DNA of 64,000 bases from Tolypothrix sp. PCC 7910 (GTDB lineage Bacteria > Cyanobacteriota > Cyanobacteriia > Cyanobacteriales > Nostocaceae): assembly GCF_011769525.1 (NCBI RefSeq), contig NZ_CP050440.1:3907501-3971500 (forward strand), in the 5' to 3' direction. The stretch's first letter is position 1. Each line of letters starts with the position of its first letter. The notes below the pieces were generated by a model. It searched no databases. It was not told the DNA's origin and saw only the letters and a program-made list of their open reading frames with translations. Below, piece by piece: positions 39,164 to 48,122 of this stretch. The translations under genes were made by a program, and so were the position numbers.

Positions 39164-39323
39164 CTGCAATTTCAACAATTCCTGGTGCTGTAACCTCAGC
39201 AATATAAGACCATACCTCTACTACTGTGAGTAAACTTTGCACATCACTAGGATAATAAATGCTCTAAGGAAACGTAGTATTATTTGAGATTGCTAGAATA
39301 TCCTTTTGGTTATTGTAGAATCC

Positions 39324-39351
39324 AAAATCTAAAATCTAAAATCTAAAATCT
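39324..39351. repeat. Heptanucleotide tandem repeat (AAAATCT)4
   Basis: Four perfect copies of AAAATCT about 25 bp before the cytochrome-like gene; a partial copy follows. Confidence 0.9.
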
Positions 39352-39375
39352 AAAATTGGTATAAGGTGATGACTC

Positions 39376-40104
39376 ATGTCCCGTTCTGCCCCCTATCAGC
39401 CTTTGTTACTAAAAATACTTCATGGTGTCAGTGGAATTTTAGCGATCGCCGCCATGATTACAGGCTTTTTAGTTTACAATAGCTTCGATGGCAGATTTGG
39501 AAAAATACTAATCCCGCGGATTGAGGAAATTATCGATATTCACGGAACGTTTGCAGTCTTTTTCTTCGTTACTTTCCCGGTGTTTGCCCTCTATAGTTTT
39601 CATGCTGGTAACAAACGGCTATTACAAAAAGATTCATTAACAAATATAGTTCAGGTTGGTAAACCAATTTGGTGGATAAGTTTGCAAAGAATCGCTAATA
39701 CGCTCATGCTAATTGCTGCGCTTTTAGCTGTTTTGTCTGGCAGAATGATGCAAGAGGAATGGTTACCAACAGGACAGTTAAATCATAGTTGGTACTACAT
39801 ACATCTAATTGCTTGGGTAATTCTAGTTTGTTGTTTGGCAATTCACCTTTTGATGTCTGCCAAAGTTGGGGGTGCGCCGTTGTTACTTTCCATATTTTCG
39901 GCTCAGATACGCCCAGAAGATAATCCGAAACAATGGTCTACAAGGTTGCGTAATTGGTTTAGTAATTTATCTAATAATGGAGGAAGAATTAATCATTTAA
40001 TACAGCATAATCTACCTCTAGCAATTATTGAGATAATTGTCCTAGTGGGAATTTTAGCAGCACTGATTTTACCTCTAATTTTTTCTGCTGGAGAGTCAAC
40101 CTAA
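39376..40104 (+). CDS. Cytochrome b561/b6-like membrane protein
   Basis: Integral membrane protein of 242 residues. Four helices (about 14-36, 53-75, 103-122, 138-162) carry His16, His56, His143 and His157 in positions suitable for two b-type haems. Additional His76 and His137 are in loops. A fifth helix (about 212-236) follows a basic loop. The pattern fits cytochrome b561/b6-type electron carriers; the redox partner is unknown. The next gene is 35 bp downstream. Confidence 0.7.
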   Translation: MSRSAPYQPLLLKILHGVSGILAIAAMITGFLVYNSFDGRFGKILIPRIEEIIDIHGTFAVFFFVTFPVFALYSFHAGNKRLLQKDSLTNIVQVGKPIWWISLQRIANTLMLIAALLAVLSGRMMQEEWLPTGQLNHSWYYIHLIAWVILVCCLAIHLLMSAKVGGAPLLLSIFSAQIRPEDNPKQWSTRLRNWFSNLSNNGGRINHLIQHNLPLAIIEIIVLVGILAALILPLIFSAGEST

Positions 40105-40139
40105 TTCGGCATTAATTAATGAGAAATCACACATGAAAA

Positions 40140-42095
40140 ATGGAAGATAATTGGCTAAATCTGCAAAGAGAAGCTGAGAAAAGAGCAAAAACTTTAAGTA
40201 TCAATTTGCTTTCTGGACGAGAATACCAAGTTCTACCTAACAACTCTTTTGATATCAAAGTTGGGGTACGAAATAGCAATCCACAAGCTGTTGAGGTAAT
40301 ACTGCGGTTTGTGGGTCTAGATGCGTCTTGGTTGAAAGGAAGTAGAGAACAAAAGCTGATAATACCTGCTAGCGCGCAAGCAGAAACAATCTTTCAATGT
40401 AAACCCCCACCCGTTAAAGACGCACCCAGTCAGGAATATCCCTTTACTATAGAAGCTATCAGTCCAGAGGGCTACTCTATTAATACTCAAGGTTTTTTAG
40501 AAGTTTTGCCAGTAGGTTTTGTCAAATTTACTGTTACGCCACAAAAATTACAAATTCCTCATAGGGGGAATTGGTTACCTAATTGGAAATCTCATACTGG
40601 CACTTTTGAACTATTCTTTAATAATCTCAGTAATTTAAAACAATCAGTATATATTCAAGTTCAGGGCAAAGACACTCGCAAATTTAGCTTTCAGCTATTG
40701 CCAGAAAATCTGGACTTAACCATCCAACAAACTACCAAAGCGCTATTAGAAATTAAAACGAAACGTCCTTGGATGGGATGGTCAAAAAAATTAAAATTTA
40801 CAGTTAGAGGTAGATTATCAAATCAACGCTTGCAGGATATAGAACCCGCTAATGAAGAATTAGAATTGCTGATTTTTCCAATAATTCCTGTATGGTTGCA
40901 ACTGATTGTATTGGCTGTAATCGGAGGATTATTATCTGTATTTTTAACATTAATATTCAAGCAAGAAACACCTGCACATACGGAATTGGTGAATGCAGTT
41001 CGTTTCAACAATAATGCTGACTTAGTGGTTAGCGGCGCTGACGATGGCACAATTAAATTTTGGCGGGTTGATGGTGAAACTTTACATCAACTAAGTGAGC
41101 CACAAGATGATAATAGTGAACCTGTATTAACATTGCAATTCGCTTCCCCAGAAACTCAACTAGTGGCTGCTGGTTTAAGTAACGGAGTCATTCAACTATG
41201 GAATTTTAAACAGCGTACAAAAATAGCTGAATTATCAATTCAGGAAATGATTGATAACAAGGATAAGGCTTTTGCTGTAATATTTACGAGAAACAATCGT
41301 TATTTAATTGCTGGGCATGGCAGTGGTAATATAGTCATCTGGGTAAAAAATCCTGCAACAGAGACATGGCAGCTACAGCCAGAAAGAGTTATAAGTTTAG
41401 GTAGCGATTACGAAGCTTGGGCTATGGCTTTAAGTCCAGATGAAAAGACTCTGGCTATTACGGAAAATAAAAATTTTGTGACTTTATTGGATCTCAGTAA
41501 AATTAATCGTCAGCCGCAAAATCGCACATCTTTAACTAAAGAATATTTAACTCAATTGAATATTATTAAATCTCAATTTGCCATTCAACCGACCAACAGC
41601 GTATTAAGAAATAATGACCGAATTTTGAGCCTGAGTTTTTTGCCAGGTGCTTCGCCACTTTTGGCAACGGCTGATTCTGATGGCTTTGTGACAATATTAG
41701 ATTATCAATGTCAAAGTCAGACTGCTGCAAATCAATCAGAACAGTTAATTAATCAAGAGTGTGTAGTCGATCAATGGGCAGCAACGCCAAAAAGACCGAT
41801 ACGTAGTATATTATTTAATGAAGGCAGTACTCTTGCCGAGTCGGTGGGCAAACGCAAACTGGTAGTTAGCGATGATGAACGAGTTAGAGTTTGGCAACTC
41901 ACCCCATCAGGAAAAAGAGAGGACACCACGCTTCCAGGTAAAGAAATTTTTGCCAGCCCCAATGCAATTAATAGCATTGATATCAATAGCCAGGGAACAA
42001 AGATTGTGAGTGGCGGTGAAGAATGCCAAGAACAAGGCTATGACATGAAACATTGTTGGGGTTGGGTACGTTTGCATCCCTTGCAAGGAAAATAG
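40140..42095 (+). CDS. Membrane protein with Ig-like N-terminus and WD40 propeller
   Basis: Protein of 651 residues. Residues 1-245 contain two beta-rich Ig-like segments rich in NSFDIKVGVRNSNP-type patterns. Residues 250-273 are a single transmembrane helix (VWLQLIVLAVIGGLLSVFL). Residues 280-651 form a WD40-like propeller with repeats such as LVVSGADDGTIKFWRV and IVSGGEECQEQG. The protein probably displays the two domains on opposite faces of the membrane. It follows the Hsp70-like and cytochrome-like genes. Function unknown. Confidence 0.75.
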   Translation: MEDNWLNLQREAEKRAKTLSINLLSGREYQVLPNNSFDIKVGVRNSNPQAVEVILRFVGLDASWLKGSREQKLIIPASAQAETIFQCKPPPVKDAPSQEYPFTIEAISPEGYSINTQGFLEVLPVGFVKFTVTPQKLQIPHRGNWLPNWKSHTGTFELFFNNLSNLKQSVYIQVQGKDTRKFSFQLLPENLDLTIQQTTKALLEIKTKRPWMGWSKKLKFTVRGRLSNQRLQDIEPANEELELLIFPIIPVWLQLIVLAVIGGLLSVFLTLIFKQETPAHTELVNAVRFNNNADLVVSGADDGTIKFWRVDGETLHQLSEPQDDNSEPVLTLQFASPETQLVAAGLSNGVIQLWNFKQRTKIAELSIQEMIDNKDKAFAVIFTRNNRYLIAGHGSGNIVIWVKNPATETWQLQPERVISLGSDYEAWAMALSPDEKTLAITENKNFVTLLDLSKINRQPQNRTSLTKEYLTQLNIIKSQFAIQPTNSVLRNNDRILSLSFLPGASPLLATADSDGFVTILDYQCQSQTAANQSEQLINQECVVDQWAATPKRPIRSILFNEGSTLAESVGKRKLVVSDDERVRVWQLTPSGKREDTTLPGKEIFASPNAINSIDINSQGTKIVSGGEECQEQGYDMKHCWGWVRLHPLQGK

Positions 42096-42175
42096 GAAAT
42101 ATGGAGAAACCAGAAGGGTAAATAAATAGCTTTATAAACGCCCACAACACTTTTGTAAATCATGGGGCAATCAAA

Positions 42176-43006
42176 TTGGCAGAAATACTAACTGAAATCA
42201 ACCTTGATGCTTATTTTCAGCGAATTGGCTATAACGGCGATCGCACTCCTACACTTGAGACTTTACAGGCAATTCATTTACATCATACAAAAGCGATCGC
42301 CTTTGAGAACCTCAATTCCTTTCTCAAGCAACCTGTGCTTCTGGATATAGCATCCTTACAGCAAAAGCTAATCTACGAAAATCGCGGTGGCTATTGCTTT
42401 GAGCAAAACTCTTTACTGCGATCAGTTTTGATATCTCTCGGCTTTCAGGTAAAGAATCTATCAGCAAGAGTGCTGTGGAACCTTCCAGAAGGGACAATTA
42501 CACCTCGTAGCCATATGTTGCTTTTAGTAAATATTGATACTGAACAATACATTGTAGATGTGGGATTTGGCGGATTAACGCTCACTGTACCGTTGTCTTT
42601 TACACCTAATATTGAACAGAGTACATCTCATGAACCGTTTCGCTTGCGCTGGGTTGACCAAACTTACATTATGCAAGCATACATTGGTCAAGAGTGGAAA
42701 TCTCTTTACCGTTTCGATTTGCAAGAGCAACAGCTACCTGACTATCAGGTGAGTAGTTGGTATGTTTCCACACATCCAGATTCATTATTTGTCACTACGC
42801 TGATTGCAGCTAGGCCAGATGTAGATTGTCGTTATGCACTGCGCAACAACCACTTGACAACACATTATTTACATAGTGGCAAAGAAGAGCGCATACTAAC
42901 CACTGTGAAAGACTTGCGTACTGTCCTTGAGGATATATTTCTTTTACAGCTACCTGCGATCGCAGGTATTGACGATGCTTTGCAACGGCTAACAGAGAAC
43001 AATTGA
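42176..43006 (+). CDS. Arylamine N-acetyltransferase
   Basis: NAT family enzyme of 276 residues that moves acetyl from acetyl-CoA to arylamines, hydrazines or related acceptors. The catalytic triad is complete: Cys74 in RGGYCFEQN, His113 in PRSHMLLL and Asp128 in VDVGFGG. The length matches the family. The start is a TTG at 42176; the family's N-terminal helix begins immediately after it. The natural substrate is not evident from the neighbours. Confidence 0.93.
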   Translation: MAEILTEINLDAYFQRIGYNGDRTPTLETLQAIHLHHTKAIAFENLNSFLKQPVLLDIASLQQKLIYENRGGYCFEQNSLLRSVLISLGFQVKNLSARVLWNLPEGTITPRSHMLLLVNIDTEQYIVDVGFGGLTLTVPLSFTPNIEQSTSHEPFRLRWVDQTYIMQAYIGQEWKSLYRFDLQEQQLPDYQVSSWYVSTHPDSLFVTTLIAARPDVDCRYALRNNHLTTHYLHSGKEERILTTVKDLRTVLEDIFLLQLPAIAGIDDALQRLTENN

Positions 43007-43059
43007 TGCCTGTCATTCACCTGGACGACATTAAGGAATTCCAAATAAAAAAATCGGTA

Positions 43060-43326
43060 CTAGTCCTTAGTTGAAACGTTACCTTTAATTAAACGATGAA
43101 GCAGACGGCAAGGCCAAATGCAGGCTCCACAAAGACTGATTGAGGCAATGGCAGCAAAGATACGCCATTTCTCCTGAAGGGGATTAGTAGACTCTGATAG
43201 TTGCTGTTGCCTATCTTTGGTTAGTTCCGCCAAAGAATCAGATAGCTCGCCAGCAGTACTTACCCCTTCAATTACCGCTCCCATTAGATAAGCTACAAGG
43301 GCAATACTTAGCCAGTGATTTATCAT
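43060..43326 (-). CDS. Small membrane protein, hypothetical
   Basis: Protein of 88 residues with two hydrophobic segments (about 4-21 and 57-76) around a polar stretch rich in Gln, Ser and Glu. No known motif. It lies 23 bp after the other small - strand gene and is convergent with the N-acetyltransferase gene. Its reality rests on the small-operon arrangement. Confidence 0.5.
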   Translation of the reverse strand: MINHWLSIALVAYLMGAVIEGVSTAGELSDSLAELTKDRQQQLSESTNPLQEKWRIFAAIASISLCGACIWPCRLLHRLIKGNVSTKD

Positions 43327-43349
43327 ATTGTCTGGGTGAACTTTTTGTA

Positions 43350-43586
43350 TTATTGATTGTCTTGTCCTAAAGATAACCTGCCTTCAGCAGTGTCTCGAAT
43401 TAAAGGCAGTTTAGATTTTATGTAATTATCCAGGCTATTATCTGCCTGTTCATCAATTTCCTGTTTAGCTTTTAATTGTTGAAGCAGCAATTGTACTAGA
43501 GCCACATCATCAAACTGCAGTAAGGTGTTGACGTTAGTAGACTCGATTACAGCCCAAAGCTGTCGCATCATTTTGGCAGTGATCAT
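43350..43586 (-). CDS. Small hypothetical protein
   Basis: Soluble, largely helical 78-residue protein, rich in Leu, Gln and Asp. A purine-rich GAGGTTAGGGG stretch precedes its ATG. No family recognised. First gene of a two-gene - strand unit with the small membrane protein. Confidence 0.5.
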   Translation of the reverse strand: MITAKMMRQLWAVIESTNVNTLLQFDDVALVQLLLQQLKAKQEIDEQADNSLDNYIKSKLPLIRDTAEGRLSLGQDNQ

Positions 43587-44076
43587 TAGCCCCTAACCTC
43601 TTAAGCTTTTCTTTATATTTGCACAGTTTTCTTGTTTGTGCCTAATTTTTGTGAAAGAATTAATCAATCAACAAAATTACAACTAAATAAAGCAATTCAG
43701 TAGCTGGAAAATATTTACAGTTCTTGCGAATGAAGCGTACCCCTGCGGGTTATCCGTACTCCTGTGGAGAAGCAAGCTACCCGTAGCGTTCCTTAGGGAC
43801 AAAGTACACTTCGTTGCTAATGAAATACTGTAATTAATTCTGTCCAAGTACTTATACCAGTCTGAAAAAACAATGCGACAAATACATGAGCTATGGACGC
43901 AAAGCTTTGCACTCATACACATGATTGATATGTAGCAAGACTTTTTCAATTGGTATTACCAGTCAGAACCATATCCAAAACATAAAAGTTGGGTATGACT
44001 CTGGCTGCTTGGGTGAGTTAGAAGCAACGCTGCTGAAATGCTAATCAACTTTGACATCTAACAAACCCAAACAAGA
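43587..44076. other. 490-bp intergenic region with GC-rich repeats
   Basis: Between about 43730 and 43815 lies a cluster of short imperfect palindromes (such as ACCCCTGCGGGT and CTCCTGTGGAG), the cyanobacterial dispersed-repeat type. The rest is AT-rich and shows no gene. It probably carries the divergent promoters of the small - strand operon and of the methyltransferase gene at 44077. Confidence 0.5.
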
Positions 44077-45132
44077 ATGGTTAAAAATTTTTCTAGTAAT
44101 TCACAATTTTTTACCGATAAATCTATTTCGAGCAGCCGGATAGTAGAACCAAGTTCTAAGTTTTACTCTATCTTCTCTAAAAAAGAAGTTTTAGAGTTAA
44201 TTCAGGCATTAGAGATTAGAAGAGAAATCCCTTTAAAGTATTCCTATAAAGGTAGAGGTGCAAAAATTTGGAATAATTATTATCAAAAATATATTACTCC
44301 TCAATGGTATCGCACATCCAACGTGGAGATTGATTTATTAAATAATAATTTTGAGTATGTTAATGGTAGTTATCAAAATTGTACTCAAGTCAATATTATA
44401 GATGTCGGTGCTGGCAATTCTTATCCTGCCAAAAAATTAATTTCTCGTCTTGCTAAATTAAATAAAATTAATCAATATATTGCTTTGGATATTAGCAATG
44501 AGCTTTTAGAAGTATCAAAAGAAAACTTTACTAAATGGTTCCCATCTATTAAATTTAATAGTGCCACAGTTGATATAGAAACTAGCACTATTCCCTCTAA
44601 GCTTTGGCAAGCCTCAAATTCTCAGGACGATATAGCTAATATATTTCTACATCTAGGCGTGACCATTGGCAATCACCAAGATAGGATTAGTTCACTACAA
44701 AACTTTAGAAAGAGCATGAGTAAAAATGATTTGCTTGTGTTCACTAACGAAATTGGCGCTAACTCGCAATGGGACGGTAAAGCCCGAGGTGGTTGCAAAT
44801 ATCATGTAGAAGAGCTATATGCCTGGATTAAAAACAAGGTAGGAATTAATGCAGAAGATTGCGAACTTGTCAGAAAATATGATGTAAAAACAGATAGTAT
44901 AACTGCCAATATCAAATTTCATCGCAATTACACTGTGAATTTTAACCAGTTAGGTATAGATAAAAAGTTTGCAGTTTCGCAAGATGAAGAAATTACAATT
45001 TGGCGACATCACAAATATGAAATGCCTGAACTTCTCAAAGAACTAGAACAAGCAGGATTACAACTAGTTCACTCTAGCTGTAACAAATATTTTTCACATA
45101 TTATGGTGATTTGCAAGATTGCTGAAAATTAG
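44077..45132 (+). CDS. EgtD-like SAM methyltransferase (histidine-specific methyltransferase domain)
   Basis: Protein of 351 residues. IIDVGAGNSYPAKKL (107-121) is SAM motif I, and YIALDIS (134-140) ends strand 2. FLHLGVTIGNHQD (190-202) corresponds to the FLGSTIGN signature of EgtD, the enzyme that trimethylates histidine in ergothioneine synthesis. Some EgtD motif residues differ (Val for Ser) and no egtB is nearby, so the substrate may not be histidine. A GT1-type glycosyltransferase follows after 115 bp. Confidence 0.75.
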   Translation: MVKNFSSNSQFFTDKSISSSRIVEPSSKFYSIFSKKEVLELIQALEIRREIPLKYSYKGRGAKIWNNYYQKYITPQWYRTSNVEIDLLNNNFEYVNGSYQNCTQVNIIDVGAGNSYPAKKLISRLAKLNKINQYIALDISNELLEVSKENFTKWFPSIKFNSATVDIETSTIPSKLWQASNSQDDIANIFLHLGVTIGNHQDRISSLQNFRKSMSKNDLLVFTNEIGANSQWDGKARGGCKYHVEELYAWIKNKVGINAEDCELVRKYDVKTDSITANIKFHRNYTVNFNQLGIDKKFAVSQDEEITIWRHHKYEMPELLKELEQAGLQLVHSSCNKYFSHIMVICKIAEN

Positions 45133-45247
45133 ACTCTGCATAAATAATTCAAGATGTTTTTTGGCAAGTGAACCTAAAAGTATTAATGCAGCAAAGCTTT
45201 AGCCTCAAGCAATTATATTAATAATGAACTAACCAAGAGGCAAAGCC

Positions 45248-46504
45248 GTGAGCCGTATTATTTTCACCACTATTGGTTCTTTTGGTGATTTACATCCCAA
45301 AATTGCGATCGCACTTGAATTACGAAAGCGGGGTCATGATGTCATATTTGCAACCCATAAAGAATATCAAGGTAAAATAGCTGCCTTGGGTTTTCAGTTT
45401 CATCGAATCCGTCCTGATAATATTGCTCTGAGCGATCCTCAAGAAATGGCGCGGATGATGGATTTAAAAACGGGTACAGAATATGTCATCAAAAATTGGG
45501 TGCTTGCCAGTTTACATGAAACCTACACCGATTTAATGGAAATTGCAAAAGATGCTGACTTGATCGTTACAGGTGAAGGCGTTGTAGCAGCTCGATTAGT
45601 GGCAGAAAAATTAGAAATTCCGTGGGCGTTTGCTGTTCTGCAACCCGCTTCATTTCTCTCTATTTATGACCCATCAGTTATTCCTATATTTCCATTTCTA
45701 GCCAAACTGCGCGGATTCGGTTCTATCCTCAACCGCGGCATTATTAAATTATCAAAAGTAGTTGCTCAATCTTGGGCAGAACCAATTCATCGACTGCGGC
45801 GCGAACTTGGTTTATCGGCACTCGTTGGCAATCCCTTTATTGATGATAAATATTCACCCTACCTGGTGCTGGCAATGTTCTCCTCAACATTTGCCAAACC
45901 TCAACTTGATTGGCCAGCAAATACAGTTATTACAGGCTTTACATTTTATGATGGCTCTGAAGATGGAGCAGAACTCACGCCAGAACTCCAGCAATTTTTA
46001 GATGCAGGTGAACCACCCATTGTTTTCACTCTTGGTTCAGCAGCTGTCATGGCTCCTGGTAGCTTTTACGAAGAAAGTGTTCAAGCGGCAAAGCTGTTAA
46101 ACCGCCGTGCAGTTTTGCTAATTGGCAAAAATACAGTTCCCAAAAATCTTTCAGAAAGCATCATTGCTGTGAATTATGCGCCGTACTCGCAAATTTTTCC
46201 TCGCGCTTGTGCAATTGTGCATCAAGGCGGTATCGGTACAACGGCTCAAGCATTAGGATCTGGTATTCCAACTTTGGTGATGCCCTACAGTCACGATCAA
46301 CCAGATAATGCGGCACGAGTTGAACGCTTGGGAACTTCATGTACTATTAGCCCTAAGCATTATTCAGCAGTACGAGCCGCTAAAAAGTTAAGTAAATTAT
46401 TAGAGAATCCCAACTATACAGCTAAAGCAGCAGAAATTAAAGGCATTATCCAATCAGAAAATGGGGTTACTGTAGCGTGTGATGCCATTGAAACACTGCT
46501 GTAA
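45248..46504 (+). CDS. GT1-family glycosyltransferase (MGT/UGT-like)
   Basis: GT-B glycosyltransferase of 418 residues with a GTG start at 45248 behind an AGAGG-type Shine-Dalgarno. TIGSFGDLHPKIAIALELRKRGHDV is the family N-terminus (first 20 residues enough to recognise it). The donor-site segment VHQGGIGTTAQALGSGIP and HDQPDNAARVERLG near 324-360 are the GT1 signature with catalytic-type HQGG. Family members glycosylate sterols, polyketides, carotenoids or hydroxylated lipids. The partner may be the methyltransferase before it. Confidence 0.87.
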   Translation: MSRIIFTTIGSFGDLHPKIAIALELRKRGHDVIFATHKEYQGKIAALGFQFHRIRPDNIALSDPQEMARMMDLKTGTEYVIKNWVLASLHETYTDLMEIAKDADLIVTGEGVVAARLVAEKLEIPWAFAVLQPASFLSIYDPSVIPIFPFLAKLRGFGSILNRGIIKLSKVVAQSWAEPIHRLRRELGLSALVGNPFIDDKYSPYLVLAMFSSTFAKPQLDWPANTVITGFTFYDGSEDGAELTPELQQFLDAGEPPIVFTLGSAAVMAPGSFYEESVQAAKLLNRRAVLLIGKNTVPKNLSESIIAVNYAPYSQIFPRACAIVHQGGIGTTAQALGSGIPTLVMPYSHDQPDNAARVERLGTSCTISPKHYSAVRAAKKLSKLLENPNYTAKAAEIKGIIQSENGVTVACDAIETLL

Positions 46505-46663
46505 GTCGCCTGAATTTCAGCGTAAGCGATCGCAATGCAGTAGAGTGTGGATTACCCTACTTTAGCTATCGGTATGCACACAACGCCCTAATATTGCAAG
46601 TTTTGTAACAATAAAGTTATATTTGTTTACATAAAGTTACTTTTCTGCAAATAGAGGTTTGAG

Positions 46664-46891
46664 ATGATTATCTTAATTGCATTATTGGTTGTAGGTTGGG
46701 TAGCAGCTTCAGTTGTAGGCTCTCTAGCTTATTTCTTGGGAGAACAAAGCAAGCCTATCCACGAGCGTAACTGGCGTTCTGATGCCTTTGAAAGATTGGC
46801 AAAGTCGATTACTGGTAAAGAAATAGACTATAGTGAACGCACTCCCGCCTATGCAATGGATGCCTACGCTAGTCGCAATCTGCCTTTGTAA
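46664..46891 (+). CDS. Small membrane protein, possible Psb35-like PSII assembly factor
   Basis: Protein of 75 residues with one N-terminal helix (about 2-26) and a conserved-looking tail (GEQSKPIHERNWRSDAFERL; ERTPAYAMDAYASRNL). From memory this resembles small cyanobacterial thylakoid proteins annotated as Psb35, which stabilise the CP47 module, but I cannot verify it. A GAGGTTTGAG Shine-Dalgarno precedes the ATG and a hairpin terminator follows, so this is a compact single-gene unit. Confidence 0.6.
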   Translation: MIILIALLVVGWVAASVVGSLAYFLGEQSKPIHERNWRSDAFERLAKSITGKEIDYSERTPAYAMDAYASRNLPL

Positions 46892-46929
46892 CAATTAAGG
46901 TGGCTTGCCAGAATGTTACAAAACGTTAA

Positions 46930-46953
46930 CCCCAGACCGATAACTGGGGCTTT
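46930..46953 (+). terminator. Hairpin terminator after the small membrane protein gene
   Basis: CCCCAG pairs with CTGGGG across the loop ACCGATAA, followed by CTTTGCTTT. It lies 39 bp after the stop codon. Confidence 0.7.
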
Positions 46954-46984
46954 GCTTTACAAAAACTTCAATTAATTGACCTTA

Positions 46985-47135
46985 TATGAAGAATATGTTA
47001 ATTATATTAATATAAGCTTACAAAGCTAAGAAATCTCAATATTTGAACAACGACAACTAGGAAGAAAATCTGACATTTGGGTAATTTTAGGTTTTTCTTC
47101 ATCAACCTCGGCACGTGCAGCCGAGGTTTTATTTA
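46985..47135 (+). ncRNA. Candidate small RNA ending in a strong terminator
   Basis: An unannotated stretch ends in two stem-loops. GAAGAAAA (about 47063) pairs with TTTTCTTC (about 47092-47100), and then AACCTCGGC (47104-47112) pairs perfectly with GCCGAGGTT (47120-47128) before TTTATTT. A free-standing terminator of this quality 150 bp after another terminator suggests an independent transcript. No promoter or family is identified. The rest of the 420-bp gap to 47311 holds a heptamer array. Confidence 0.45.
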
Positions 47136-47139
47136 TTTT

Positions 47140-47174
47140 GGGCATAGGGCATAGGGCATAGGGCATAGGGCATT
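47140..47174. repeat. Heptanucleotide tandem repeat (GGGCATA)5
   Basis: Four perfect GGGCATA copies and a fifth ending in T, directly after the candidate small RNA terminator. Confidence 0.9.
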
Positions 47175-47311
47175 GGGAATAAGGAGAAATAAACTAATAA
47201 CTCTTGACTGTTTACTCAGCACTCAGCACTAAAAAAACTATCTGCCTGTTAGGTAAATGCTAGTAAAGGGCAATATAAACCCATAACCAGTAATTTGACT
47301 TGTATTGCTCT

Positions 47312-47863
47312 ATGAGGAGTTTCTTTGATGATTCTGCAATTGATCCGTCAATTCAGCCGTCTAAACAACATATTTTTATCAAAAACTCACGCAATGTGAT
47401 GGAAGTGCTAGTGGTAGCAGAGGTTGAGACTCAAATCCAAGCTTTACCTGCTAAAACTGCTAGATATATCAACCCATCTGAGGTAACAGCTTACGCATTA
47501 AATCGGTTGCCTGCATTTTATGCCACTAGCAAAAGAGGTTGGCAAAGGCAATTACATCGCGGTAAAACAGAATTTCATCAGAAAATTACCACGGCTGTAC
47601 GTCAGGGAATTATCGCTGTACAACAAGATCCTCTACGTGCAGATGATTTTCTAGATTTTCAAGAAGAAAATCCAGCACAGGCTACTTTACAAGAACTAAA
47701 AGTCTTGCTTCAAGAGTCAGATTTATCTTGGGATAACTTAGCTGATGTAGTTGAAAAAACATTAATGAATACATTGCGAGGCAAGATTACCTGGCGTAAA
47801 CCAGCTGGTTTAGATAATGAAATCTTTGACTGGGAGAAACATCCGCATAACCAAAGAGGATAA
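47312..47863 (+). CDS. comFB: ComFB-family protein (possible c-di-GMP receptor)
   Basis: Soluble protein of 183 residues from the ATG at 47312. The ComFB core is clear: NVMEVLVVAEVETQIQALP, YINPSEVTAYALNRLPAFYATS and GWQRQL. Cyanobacterial ComFB/CdgR proteins are established c-di-GMP receptors linked to cell size and natural competence/motility; the same role here is inference. The C-terminal 80 residues (LQESDLSW to KPAG) are an extension seen in some cyanobacterial homologues. An AGGAG Shine-Dalgarno fits a different, overlapping short frame better than this start. Confidence 0.85.
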   Translation: MRSFFDDSAIDPSIQPSKQHIFIKNSRNVMEVLVVAEVETQIQALPAKTARYINPSEVTAYALNRLPAFYATSKRGWQRQLHRGKTEFHQKITTAVRQGIIAVQQDPLRADDFLDFQEENPAQATLQELKVLLQESDLSWDNLADVVEKTLMNTLRGKITWRKPAGLDNEIFDWEKHPHNQRG

Positions 47864-47893
47864 TAAAAATTAAAGGATGCGGTAAATAAATGA

Positions 47894-47921
47894 TTAGGGG
47901 CGCAATATATTGCGCCCCTAA
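47894..47921. repeat. Perfect 28-bp palindrome
   Basis: TTAGGGGCGCAATA (47894-47907) is the exact reverse complement of the following 14 bases. It lies just after the ComFB gene. No T-run follows, so it may be a dispersed palindromic repeat rather than a terminator. Confidence 0.75.
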
Positions 47922-48122
47922 ATGTCAGTTTTATGTAGAATTTTGATTGCAAGGATTTTGATAATTGATTAAGCTTTTCTACATTTAAATTGCATAATTG
48001 TAGCTGCCTAGATGTCAAATAACACAAGCTTAATAGACATCTTAAATATGCAAAATAGACGTGGTTTAGCTTAGTAAGCAAACAATGTGCTTATGGAAGG
48101 CTAAAGTCATCAGGGCAAATTT

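Noticed and set aside
43683-43949. Cys-rich 88-residue - strand frame
   Set aside because: It runs across dispersed GC-rich repeats, has no family pattern and no ribosome site.
47300-47311. TTG start for the ComFB-family protein
   Set aside because: No Shine-Dalgarno; the ATG at 47312 is preferred, with the caveat given in the findings.
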